55,464 bases of DNA, from contig JAFLRN010000011.1 of the NCBI GenBank assembly GCA_022511385.1, forward strand, positions 1 to 55,464. Direction: 5' to 3'. The notes below the pieces were generated by a model, which was not told where the DNA came from, searched no databases, and was given only the letters and a program-made list of their open reading frames with translations. This document shows, piece after piece, positions 8,637 to 16,747 of the stretch (the first letter of the stretch is position 1; each line of letters starts with the position of its first letter). Origin of the DNA: Acetatifactor sp. (GTDB taxonomy: Bacteria > Bacillota > Clostridia > Lachnospirales > Lachnospiraceae). The translations under genes were made by a program, and so were the position numbers.

Positions 8637-9327
8637 CCTATTTAGAGGAGTTTTTGATACTGACGCACAGTCTGCAAGCGCGATTACCATAGGGGAGTTT
8701 CTGCTGTGCCTGGCGGTATCATTGCTGGTGGGGCTGCTCCTGGCCGGCGCATACACAGTGAAGAACCGCTACACCAAGAGCTTTCTGCTGACCCTGGCGA
8801 TCCTGCCGGCAGTGGTGTGCGTAGTGATCATGATGGTAAACGGCAACATTGGCACAGGTGTGGCGGTGGCAGGAACCTTCAGCCTTGTGCGATTCCGTTC
8901 CGTGCCTGGTACCGCAAAAGAAATCTGCGCCATATTCCTTGCCATGTGTACGGGGCTGATCGCTGGTATGGGCTATCTGGGCTATGCAGTGCTGTTTGCA
9001 CTGGTGCTGGGCGGTGTGACAGTCGTGTATAATTGCTTTGATTTTGGCAGCAAAAAGCATGAGGCCCTTTACAAGGTGCTCCACATCACCATCCCGGAGG
9101 ATTTGGACTACACAGGGGTGTTTGACGATGTGTTGAAGGAATATACCCGGTCCCATGAGTTGGAACAGGTAAAGACCGTGAATATGGGAAGCCTTTTTAA
9201 GCTGACCTACAACATCGTGCTGAAGAACAGCGAAGCGGAGAAGGAACTCATCGACAAACTCCGCTGCCGCAATGGCAACCTGGAAATCTCTATCAGTCAG
9301 AAGGAGACGGTGGCTTACGAGCTGTAA
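8629..9327 (+). CDS. DUF4956 membrane protein
   Basis: 232-residue protein with about four N-terminal membrane segments (LLCLAVSLLVGLLLAGAY, FLLTLAILPAVVCVVIMMV, EICAIFLAMCTGLIAGMGYL, GYAVLFALVLGGVTVVYN). The DUF4956 signature GTGVAVAGTFSLVRFRSVPG lies between segments two and three. A soluble C-terminal domain of about 85 residues follows. DUF4956 proteins are regularly next to VTC-domain proteins, and a role in anchoring, moving or using polyphosphate at the membrane is plausible but not shown. Start overlaps the preceding gene's end by 8 bp. Confidence 0.85.
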   Translation: MLNLFRGVFDTDAQSASAITIGEFLLCLAVSLLVGLLLAGAYTVKNRYTKSFLLTLAILPAVVCVVIMMVNGNIGTGVAVAGTFSLVRFRSVPGTAKEICAIFLAMCTGLIAGMGYLGYAVLFALVLGGVTVVYNCFDFGSKKHEALYKVLHITIPEDLDYTGVFDDVLKEYTRSHELEQVKTVNMGSLFKLTYNIVLKNSEAEKELIDKLRCRNGNLEISISQKETVAYEL

Positions 9328-9440
9328 GCCATGCTCTATAAAAGCTTGAATTAGTGTTCGGAATAAAATGAAGTTCAGTGGCTTGAACTGATGTCTGGAT
9401 TGAGTTAGTGTCCGTTAAAACGGACAAGGAGAGTAACGAA

Positions 9441-11594
9441 ATGAAAAGAAAAGTGTTTATGAAACTATATTCCTTCGCTGTAACGGCGGCCCTGACAGTT
9501 TTCAGTCTGACAAGTTGCGGCGGACAGGATTTGGACCAAGTGGCGGACACTCTGGACCAAGGAAACGTGGCGGCTGTTTCCGGCCAGGGGCAGGCAGCTA
9601 CTGCGGCTGCGGAAAATCTGCTGCCAGTGGAGGAAATGTTTACGGACAGGGACTTAAGATGCGACTATGACCTGACCGATGCCATAACCATTGCGCTGAC
9701 AGGCAGCAGCGCTTCCTGTGATGCTAAGTCCGTGGTCATCTCCGGCAGCACCGTCACCATCACGGAGGAGGGTGTCTACATCCTTTCCGGCAGCTTGGAG
9801 GGCATGGTCGCAGTGGAGGCAGCCGACACGGACAAAGTTCAGCTGGTGCTGGACGGTGCGGAGCTTTCCAATGGGACCAATGCGGCTATTTATGCAAAGA
9901 AAGCCGACAAGCTGTTTATTACCCTGGCTGAGAGCTCAAAGAACAGCCTCTCAAGCGGCAGCTATACCGAAATAGACGAAAACAGCATCGACGGGGTCAT
10001 ATTTGCAAAGTGCGATCTGACTATCAACGGTACGGGCAGCCTGGAGATTGAGGCGGCGGAAGGGCACGGCGTGGTGACCAAGGACGACCTGGTGGTGGCA
10101 GGGGGAATTCTCACCGTCAGCGCAGAGGGGCACGGACTTGAGGGCAAGGACAGCGTGCGCATAGCGGCCGGTCAGTTGAACCTCACTGCCGGTAAGGATG
10201 GAATACATTCGGAGAACAATGACAACTCAGAAAAGGGATTTGTGTATGTTGCGGATGGCCAGTTTGTCATCATATCTGACGGAGATGGCATCAGCGCGGG
10301 CTATTGCCTTCAGATAGATGGGGGAAGCTTCAGCATTCTGGCCGGTAACGGCAGCAATAACCGGACTGTTGCCAGGGATGAGAATGGAGACACTGTCAGC
10401 ACTAAGGGGATAAAGGCCGGTGCTGCAATGACCATCAATGGAGGCACCGTTGTGATAGACGCACAGGACGATGCCCTTCATGCGGCAGGAAATCTGACCG
10501 TGACAGGCGGCAGCCTGCAGCTTGCCACCGGGGATGACGGGCTGCACTCTGACGAGACGGCAACGGTGGCCGGCGGCAGAGTGGATATTACGGACGGTTA
10601 TGAGGGAATTGAGGGGTATCATATAGTGATCGCCGGAGGCGAGATACACATTAATGTTACGGATGACGGTGTGAACGCCGCAGGCGGAAACGATCAGAGC
10701 GGTTTCGGTGGCAGAATGGGCAGGGGTGAGATGTTCGGGGCTACTGATTCCACTGTGACCATCTCAGGCGGGATTCTTTATGTGAATGCGGCAGGCGACG
10801 GTCTGGATTCCAACGGGGACCTGATCGTGACGGGCGGTGAGACGTATGTGTCCGGCCCGGAGAACGGCGCAAACGGTGCACTGGACTACGGCGGATCAGG
10901 GCAGATCACAGGCGGTGTGCTGGTGGCAGTGGGAACTCCTCAGATGGCGATGAATTTCGGTGAGACCTCCACCCAGGGATCCATACTGACCAATGTGGCA
11001 AACTGCAAGGCCGGGGACGAGGTGCGGCTCCTGGATGATCAGGGGAATGTATTGGTGAGTTATACAGCGGAGAGCGCCTTCAGCTCTGTTGTGGTCAGCT
11101 GTCCACAGCTGAAACAGGGCGGAACCTATACGCTGTCGGCAGGAGGAAATGAAACGGAGATCACGCTGGAGAGCCTGATTTACGGAAACGGAATGGGCGG
11201 CTTTGGCGGACATGGCGGCATGGGAGATCCCGGTAACTGGGGCGGCCCGGGAGATGGTTTCGGCAAGCCTGACGGCGGACGCGGCCAGGGAGGCGGAAGA
11301 GGACAGAGCGGCGGAAGAGGCCAGGGTGACGGAAGAGGTCAGGATGGCGGAAGAGGTCAGGGCGAAGGCCGTGGCCAGGACTGGCGGCCAGAGGATGGCT
11401 TTGACGGGGGTGACGGGGAACAACCGAAGATGCCGGAAGGAAATTTTGGTGGAGAAATGCCCCAGATACCGGAAGGGGGATTCGGCGGAGATATGCCAGA
11501 GATACCTCCGTTGCCAGAGGGCGGATTTAATGACCTGATGCCTCAGGGCTCAGGGAATGATTTTGACAGTTTTGGTAATCAGCGTGACATTTAG
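9441..11594 (+). CDS. Beta-helix carbohydrate-binding-domain lipoprotein (DUF4353 / Cthe_2159-like) with Gly-rich tail
   Basis: Exported lipoprotein of 717 residues. ATG 9441 is chosen because AAGGAG lies 9 bp upstream and it gives a proper signal peptide ending in lipobox LTSC. The body (about 60-560) consists of short repeated turns such as GVYILSGSLEGMVAVEA, NGGTVVIDAQDDALHAAGN and VTGGSLQLATGDDGLHSDET, the pattern of a right-handed parallel beta-helix as in Cthe_2159, which binds polygalacturonic acid and calcium. The last 150 residues are low-complexity Gly/Arg/Gln (repeated GGRGQ units at 11275-11375) and then Pro/Glu/Gly. Likely a surface matrix or polysaccharide-binding protein partnering the VTC/DUF4956 pair. 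Confidence 0.8.
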   Translation: MKRKVFMKLYSFAVTAALTVFSLTSCGGQDLDQVADTLDQGNVAAVSGQGQAATAAAENLLPVEEMFTDRDLRCDYDLTDAITIALTGSSASCDAKSVVISGSTVTITEEGVYILSGSLEGMVAVEAADTDKVQLVLDGAELSNGTNAAIYAKKADKLFITLAESSKNSLSSGSYTEIDENSIDGVIFAKCDLTINGTGSLEIEAAEGHGVVTKDDLVVAGGILTVSAEGHGLEGKDSVRIAAGQLNLTAGKDGIHSENNDNSEKGFVYVADGQFVIISDGDGISAGYCLQIDGGSFSILAGNGSNNRTVARDENGDTVSTKGIKAGAAMTINGGTVVIDAQDDALHAAGNLTVTGGSLQLATGDDGLHSDETATVAGGRVDITDGYEGIEGYHIVIAGGEIHINVTDDGVNAAGGNDQSGFGGRMGRGEMFGATDSTVTISGGILYVNAAGDGLDSNGDLIVTGGETYVSGPENGANGALDYGGSGQITGGVLVAVGTPQMAMNFGETSTQGSILTNVANCKAGDEVRLLDDQGNVLVSYTAESAFSSVVVSCPQLKQGGTYTLSAGGNETEITLESLIYGNGMGGFGGHGGMGDPGNWGGPGDGFGKPDGGRGQGGGRGQSGGRGQGDGRGQDGGRGQGEGRGQDWRPEDGFDGGDGEQPKMPEGNFGGEMPQIPEGGFGGDMPEIPPLPEGGFNDLMPQGSGNDFDSFGNQRDI

Positions 11595-11779
11595 TGTAAG
11601 TCAGAGTTTTTGTGGAGGCTGGCATGTGTTACAATTCTATGTGACAATGACAGCCTTTCCCTTTGTCTGAGCATGATGGAAGATTTTGCAATCAACATAT
11701 ACAAGATAAAGTCTTTGACGAACTGTGGGTTATGGAGTAAAATAATAAATAAAGAACATGGGAAAAAGACAACTGAGAG

Positions 11780-12067
11780 ATGGTGAAACAAAGAATGGTT
11801 ATTGCAGTTGCAGGAAGTGGCTATGCGGGACTGTCTATCTTTCAGGCAAAACAGTATCCGATGGGGTATGAAGCGGTTCAAAGCCAAGGAACGACAGTAA
11901 TCATTTCGAGCCTTCACGAGAGGTTGGTGCCACTTTCTGCGGCAGCCATATGGTGAATGACTTGGAAGAGTAAAAAATGTGGTGACATTATTGCAAAACA
12001 ATATGCAAAGGAGTTGACTGGCGTGCGGCAGAAGGTGTATACAGGAGATATTTTCAGAAGGGATTAA
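11780..12067 (+). pseudogene. Decayed UDP-glucose 6-dehydrogenase gene
   Basis: The start reads MVIAVAGSGYAGLSI, the NAD-binding N-terminus of UDP-glucose/UDP-GlcNAc dehydrogenases. About 20 codons later the sequence already matches the family's C-terminus: GTTVII, then after a one-base loss EPSREVGATFCGSHMVNDLE, then after a stop and another shift YAKELTGVRQKVYTGDIFRRD followed by TAA. Roughly 300 internal residues are missing and at least two frameshifts are present, so no enzyme can be made. It lies immediately before the glycosyltransferase at 12076. An intact copy would have supplied UDP-glucuronate or a similar sugar to the polysaccharide locus. Confidence 0.85.
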
Positions 12068-12075
12068 GCATTATT

Positions 12076-13158
12076 ATGGAAAAGGTTTGTTTTTTTTCGG
12101 GAGATATCACGAGGGATGGTGGAACGGAGAGAGTTTCCTCCATGATTGCTAACGCCCTCGCAAGGCAGGGAAAATATCAGATAATGTTTCTGAGCCTTGT
12201 GGAGCAGGCAAGTACCCCTTTTTTTGCGTTGGCAAGCGGGATAGAACGCTATACATTGGGGGACAGGTGGATTCATCCTGGTCCTGGATATCTCAAAGTG
12301 CTCCCTCGTCTCAGACGTTTTATTAAGCAGCATCAAATTGATGTGATCATCGATATTGACATTGTGCTGGATGTTCTCTCCATACCGGCGACAAGGGGGC
12401 TGAAAACCAAGGTTATTTCCTGGGAGCACTTCGATTTTGAATTTGAAATGAAATCTTTATACCGACGCTGTATATTGAAGTATTCGGTAAGGCGCACAGA
12501 TTATGTCATCACACTAACAGAGAGTGGTAAAAATGCATATATGGGGAAACTGGGTAGAAGCAAGGAAATTGCAACCATTTATAACCCTATGCAGGAATTA
12601 TCCCATGTGGGGGAAACAGAAAAGGAAAAATGCTTGATTACAGTGGGGCATCTGATTCAACTCAAGGGTATGGATATGCTCGCCGAGGTTGCGTGTCATG
12701 TTTTGCGCAAGAATCCAGACTGGAAATGGCTGGTAGTCGGAGAAGGAGAGGAACGGGCTTTTCTAGAAGAGTTTATTGAGAAAAATCGGTTGGGAGAGCA
12801 GTTGATACTGATCGGTAGGGCAGCAGATGTAAACATTTACCTGAAAAAGGCACAAATTTATGTTATGACTTCCCGGACAGAAGGGCTAAGCATGTGTCTC
12901 TTGGAGGCGAAGGCATTTCATTTGCCAAGTGTCAGCTTTAATATTCCCGGTCCCAGTGAAATTATTGAGGATGGTATTAACGGATATCTGGTCAAAGCCT
13001 TTGACCGTGAGGATATGGCTCAGAAACTTGATTTACTTATGAGGGATGATGAATTGCGGAAGCAGTTCTCTGCACATGCTCAGGACAATATGGAGAAGTT
13101 TCAGATGGAGAACATACTGAAAAACTGGAATACTGTGTTGGAGCTTTTACTAAACTAA
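12076..13158 (+). CDS. GT4-family glycosyltransferase
   Basis: Cytosolic GT-B glycosyltransferase, 360 residues. N-terminal acceptor domain starts MEKVCFFSGDITRDGGTERV, with the Gly-rich loop used for acceptor/donor contact. The C-terminal donor domain has LITVGHLIQLKGMDMLAEV, WKWLVVGEGEERAFLEEF and the family's EX7E motif in SRTEGLSMCLLEAKAFHLP (about residue 270). It is similar in style to capsular GlcNAc/galactose transferases; acceptor and donor cannot be predicted. It begins just after the ugd remnant and is separated from the PqqD gene by a promoter, so it may be a leftover of an older polysaccharide operon. Confidence 0.85.
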   Translation: MEKVCFFSGDITRDGGTERVSSMIANALARQGKYQIMFLSLVEQASTPFFALASGIERYTLGDRWIHPGPGYLKVLPRLRRFIKQHQIDVIIDIDIVLDVLSIPATRGLKTKVISWEHFDFEFEMKSLYRRCILKYSVRRTDYVITLTESGKNAYMGKLGRSKEIATIYNPMQELSHVGETEKEKCLITVGHLIQLKGMDMLAEVACHVLRKNPDWKWLVVGEGEERAFLEEFIEKNRLGEQLILIGRAADVNIYLKKAQIYVMTSRTEGLSMCLLEAKAFHLPSVSFNIPGPSEIIEDGINGYLVKAFDREDMAQKLDLLMRDDELRKQFSAHAQDNMEKFQMENILKNWNTVLELLLN

Positions 13159-13236
13159 AGCCAGATGTAAATGCATTAGCAGTAGTATTATACTGCGAAG
13201 AGGTCAGAGGGACTTTTTTTATTGAAAAAAATATGT

Positions 13237-13242
13237 TATAAT
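13237..13242 (+). promoter_or_regulatory. Extended -10 promoter for the PqqD-Pel operon
   Basis: TGTTATAAT (TG at 13234-13235, TATAAT at 13237-13242) is a perfect extended -10 element. No good -35 box stands 17 bp upstream, only a T-tract. It is 40 bp before the PqqD start and is the only convincing promoter before the 15-kb run of co-directional genes. Confidence 0.55.
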
Positions 13243-13281
13243 CTTATTGATGTGTACAAACAACAATGAAGGAAGCAATCC

Positions 13282-13578
13282 ATGAGATATCAACTACGCT
13301 ATGCCGCCGGACAATATTGGCTTTTGGATACATGGCAGGAGGGTGTACCGTATAAAAGACCGCTTACCATGAACGAAGTGGGCGCAGACATCTGGCGCAT
13401 GATGGAGCAGGGATGCAGCCAGAAGCATATTGTGGATGTCCTGGGCCGGGAATATCAGGTTTCCAGTGAAGTGGTGGAAAAGGACCTAGAACAATTTCTG
13501 GCGCAGCTGGCTGAATTTGGGATAGAGGAAACCGAGGAGAACAAGCTGTCTTTGAACAGCGGAAAAGAGGGTATATGA
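13282..13578 (+). CDS. PqqD-family protein (peptide-recognition fold) coupled to PelD
   Basis: 98-residue protein with the PqqD/RRE pattern: a short beta N-terminus (YQLRYAAGQYWLLDT), LTMNEVGADIWRMMEQGCSQ, then HIVDVLGREYQVSSEVVEKDLEQFLAQLAEFGI. PqqD-like domains bind leader peptides of ribosomally made, modified peptides. The stop codon overlaps the start of the PelD gene (ATGA), so the two proteins are translationally coupled. Such a protein is not part of the described Pel machinery; it may bind the YxxP-type N-terminus of the protein encoded at 32692 or may have been recruited for another partner. RBS AAGGAAG 7 bp upstream. Confidence 0.75.
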   Translation: MRYQLRYAAGQYWLLDTWQEGVPYKRPLTMNEVGADIWRMMEQGCSQKHIVDVLGREYQVSSEVVEKDLEQFLAQLAEFGIEETEENKLSLNSGKEGI

Positions 13579-15755
13579 ATGTATTGCTGATTGGCGGTCC
13601 CGGTAGTTTGGCCGATAACCTGATTATTAAGCTCAATAAGGAAGGTCACCGGATCTATCTGCTTACAGGTGACAGATTCGGCAAGGCGCCTTATCAGAAG
13701 GTATTTGAGCGGTATAATTTTACATATGACAACAGTTGTCTGAACGAGATTTTTGAGAGCGTACATCCGGATTTGACCATCTTCCTCGGCGCATACGATA
13801 CAAATTTCCGTTGGAACAACGAGGAGACGGCATCTGTAAAGTTTTCTTCCAGTTTGATGAATCTTTTGATGGCTTATGCCATGTTGGCCCATGGCAGATT
13901 TGTATTCTTGTCATCGGATGCCGTTTATGAGCAGCACTATCCGGAGGATATCTCAGAAGATACAGAGACCACACCCAATGGACTCCGGGGTATGGCGCTG
14001 GCTCAGGCTGAGGAAATGTGCGAGAGCTACCGGAGGAACAGAGGGCTTGACATTATCACGCTGCGTCTGGATCATCTGTACAGTATTCCGAGCGCCCGGA
14101 AGGATGTGACGGATATTTGTAGTGAAATGTGCCTTCAGGCTTTCGAGAAAAAGAAGATCACTTATCAGGAGGATACCAGTTTTTCTCTGCTTTTTTTGAA
14201 TGATGCTGTTGAGTTCATCTATCGTGTAGTGGCCTGCAAGGAACACAAGCATTCCCTGTATAATATCTCCGCTTCAGCAGAAATCACTCAGAAGCAGCTG
14301 GCTGAGATTATACAGGAGGCCATGGGGGAAGGTGTCGAGATCATCGGCGAAAAATCCGAAGCGGGTGAAAGACGAATTGTGCTGTCCAACCTTCTTTTTG
14401 ATACAGAATTCGGCAATCCGTTTTTTTGCAATGTGAAAGATGTTGTGACGAAGATTTCGGATCAGATGAAAAGAAACAGCTATGCGTTTCTGACAGGCGA
14501 AGATGCGAAGCTTCCTCTTATGCAGCGGATCATTAAAAAAATAGGCTGGTTTCTCAAGGCAGTGGCGCCCTTTGTGGAAAATCTGCTGGCCTTTATCCCT
14601 TTCTTTATGCTGAATAACCGCGCTGTCGGAAGCGCATACTTTGCCAATCTGGACTTTTATTTATTATATGTACTGTTGTTTGCCATTGTCTATGGTCAAC
14701 AGCAGGCTACTTTCTCGGCAGTGCTGGCGGTAATAGGTTACAGTTTCCGACAGATGTATGATCGCTCGGGTTTCGATCTTCTTCTGGATGCCAATACCTA
14801 TGTGTGGATCGCCCAGCTGTTTATCTTAGGGCTGGTAGTTGGTTATATGAGAGATTCCATCGGAAAGCTTCGGGAGGAGAACGTGGAGGAGAAGGAGTTT
14901 CTTGCGCAGCAGCTGGGGGATATTCAGGATATCAACACCAGCAACGTTCGGGTTAAGGATGCGCTGGAGACGCAGATTGTCAATCAGAATGACAGCGTAG
15001 GAAAGATTTACAGTATCACCTCCGCTCTCGACCAGTACAGTCCGGAGGAGGTGCTGTTCTATGCAGCAGAGGTGCTGGGCACACTGGTCAAGAGTAAGGA
15101 TGTGGCAATTTACACCGTTTCGAACCGGGCCTATGCCCGTCTGTTCTCGTCCACCTCTAAAAAAGCCAGAATGCTGGGAAACTCCATTCAATATACCCAG
15201 ATGGGAGAAATGTACGAGACATTGAGCCAGCGAAGAGTGTTTATTAACCGTAAGATGGACGATAAATATCCGTTGATGGCCAACGCGCTTTTTGATGACA
15301 AAGATGAGATGCAAATGATCATGATGATCTGGGGTATTCCTTGGGAGAGCATGACACTGGGACAGGCCAATCAGCTGGTGATCATCAGCGCCCTGATCCA
15401 GAATGCGGTGCTTCGGTCGAACCGATATCTGGCGGTATTGGAGTCCCAGCGCTATGTAGAAAATTCCAGTATGCTGGAGACAGAGGCTTTTTCTCGCCTG
15501 ATGCAGGCATATTTGAAGGCACAGGACAAAGGACTTACGGAATGTACAGTGCTTAAGATTGAAGCTGATCAGGCAACTTATCTGGAGGCGGGAAAACTAT
15601 TGGCTGGGAAACTTCGCCAGACGGACTATATCGGGACGCTGGAGGATGGAGGACTGTACACACTTCTTCCCAATACGGCAAGGGAAGATGCCCACTATGT
15701 AATCAATCGCTTTGCGGATATTGGGTATAACAGCATAGTTATGGAAGAAATGTAG
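13575..15755 (+). CDS. pelD: PelD-like c-di-GMP receptor fused to an SDR-like domain
   Basis: 726 residues. About 1-300: NAD-dependent epimerase/dehydratase (SDR) fold, with MNVLLIGGPGSLADNL, FVFLSSDAVYEQHYP and LDIITLRLDHLYSIP. The catalytic YxxxK position reads RGMAL, so Tyr and Lys are missing. About 330-430: four membrane segments. About 450-600: GAF-like domain after a coiled coil. About 625-726: degenerate GGDEF domain in which RQTD (681-684) stands five residues before EDGGL, exactly the spacing of the RxxD inhibitory site to GGDEF. PelD in Pseudomonas binds c-di-GMP through this site and activates Pel synthesis. Domain order matches PelD apart from the N-terminal fusion. Probably membrane receptor of the polymerase complex with PelE, PelF and PelG. 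Confidence 0.82.
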   Translation: MNVLLIGGPGSLADNLIIKLNKEGHRIYLLTGDRFGKAPYQKVFERYNFTYDNSCLNEIFESVHPDLTIFLGAYDTNFRWNNEETASVKFSSSLMNLLMAYAMLAHGRFVFLSSDAVYEQHYPEDISEDTETTPNGLRGMALAQAEEMCESYRRNRGLDIITLRLDHLYSIPSARKDVTDICSEMCLQAFEKKKITYQEDTSFSLLFLNDAVEFIYRVVACKEHKHSLYNISASAEITQKQLAEIIQEAMGEGVEIIGEKSEAGERRIVLSNLLFDTEFGNPFFCNVKDVVTKISDQMKRNSYAFLTGEDAKLPLMQRIIKKIGWFLKAVAPFVENLLAFIPFFMLNNRAVGSAYFANLDFYLLYVLLFAIVYGQQQATFSAVLAVIGYSFRQMYDRSGFDLLLDANTYVWIAQLFILGLVVGYMRDSIGKLREENVEEKEFLAQQLGDIQDINTSNVRVKDALETQIVNQNDSVGKIYSITSALDQYSPEEVLFYAAEVLGTLVKSKDVAIYTVSNRAYARLFSSTSKKARMLGNSIQYTQMGEMYETLSQRRVFINRKMDDKYPLMANALFDDKDEMQMIMMIWGIPWESMTLGQANQLVIISALIQNAVLRSNRYLAVLESQRYVENSSMLETEAFSRLMQAYLKAQDKGLTECTVLKIEADQATYLEAGKLLAGKLRQTDYIGTLEDGGLYTLLPNTAREDAHYVINRFADIGYNSIVMEEM

Positions 15756-15804
15756 GAAATTTGTTTTAGACTAAAAATTGCTGATTGCGGAAAGGGGTGG
15801 AAAA

Positions 15805-16710
15805 ATGACAGGGCACGAGCTTCTTTTGTTCATAATACTTATTTGCAATACGCTTGTGGCACTCATCTATCTTGTGTGGAATCTGTTGCGGAAAAAGGTA
15901 AAAAACAGAAGCTGTGTGTTCAGGACGATAGTGATGATTTTGTGTCCGATAGTCGGCCCCTGCTTTTTTCTGCTGTCCTACCTTTTATTCCGAATCTTTT
16001 TTTCGAGGCCCGTGGATTTGGCGGATGTCATATTCAGTAAGGATCGAGTGAGTACCTTTGTCCATGCGGAGGATAGCGAGCGTAATCTGGTGCCTTTGGA
16101 GGAGGCTATTGAGATTACGGATACGGAGAATCTGAGATCGTTGATGATGAACGTGGTGAGAGGAGACATTCAGAAGTCACTGGCAGCCATCGCGCTTGCC
16201 CTGAACAGCTCTGACACGGAGACAGCCCACTATGCGGCTTCAGTGCTGCAGGATGCCTTAAACGATTTTCGGATGAGTGTGCAGAAGCAATATCAGATGA
16301 TCCTTGCGCAGGATGATTCCGAGACCAGCCAGGCGGAGATGTTATTGAATTACATGGACCAGGTGCTGGCGCAGCATGTGTTTACCGATATGGAACAGAA
16401 AAGCTATGTGCAGATGATGGATCAGGTATGTGAAATTCTGTTTGCCAGGGACAGGGGACGTATGACAAGCCCTCTGTACGAGGCTGTCAGCCTGCGCCTA
16501 TTGGAAATTGAGGATTACGACGCATGCGAAAAGTGGTGCGAGAGAGCAGTGGGACATTACCCCAATTCGCTGGCCACCTACACCTGTCAGTTGAAACTGT
16601 ACTTTAACAGTGGACAGAAAAGCCGGTTTTTTGAAGTAATAGAGGATTTGAGGAATTCTCTTGTGGTTCTGGACAGCGAGACGTTGGAGCTGATCCGGGT
16701 ATTTATGTAG
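15805..16710 (+). CDS. pelE: PelE-like membrane protein with TPR-type helices
   Basis: 301 residues from ATG 15805, chosen over the in-frame TTG 15778 because AAAGGGGTGG stands just upstream. Two N-terminal membrane segments (LLLFIILICNTLVALIYLVW and TIVMILCPIVGPCFFLLSYL) are followed by a soluble helical domain with TPR-like helix pairs, ending YDACEKWCERAVGHYPNSLA / TYTCQLKLYFNSGQ. In the described Pel system PelE has the same plan and sits between PelD and PelF as a scaffold. Identification rests on topology and on position directly behind PelD and not on motifs. Confidence 0.65.
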   Translation: MTGHELLLFIILICNTLVALIYLVWNLLRKKVKNRSCVFRTIVMILCPIVGPCFFLLSYLLFRIFFSRPVDLADVIFSKDRVSTFVHAEDSERNLVPLEEAIEITDTENLRSLMMNVVRGDIQKSLAAIALALNSSDTETAHYAASVLQDALNDFRMSVQKQYQMILAQDDSETSQAEMLLNYMDQVLAQHVFTDMEQKSYVQMMDQVCEILFARDRGRMTSPLYEAVSLRLLEIEDYDACEKWCERAVGHYPNSLATYTCQLKLYFNSGQKSRFFEVIEDLRNSLVVLDSETLELIRVFM

Positions 16711-16747
16711 AGAATCCATTTACGTAACAGGAGAGGAGGTGCAGGAT

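Noticed and set aside
13159..13281. c-di-GMP riboswitch upstream of the Pel operon
   Set aside because: Looked for because the operon has a c-di-GMP receptor, but the leader after the -10 box is only about 35 bases, too short for either riboswitch class.
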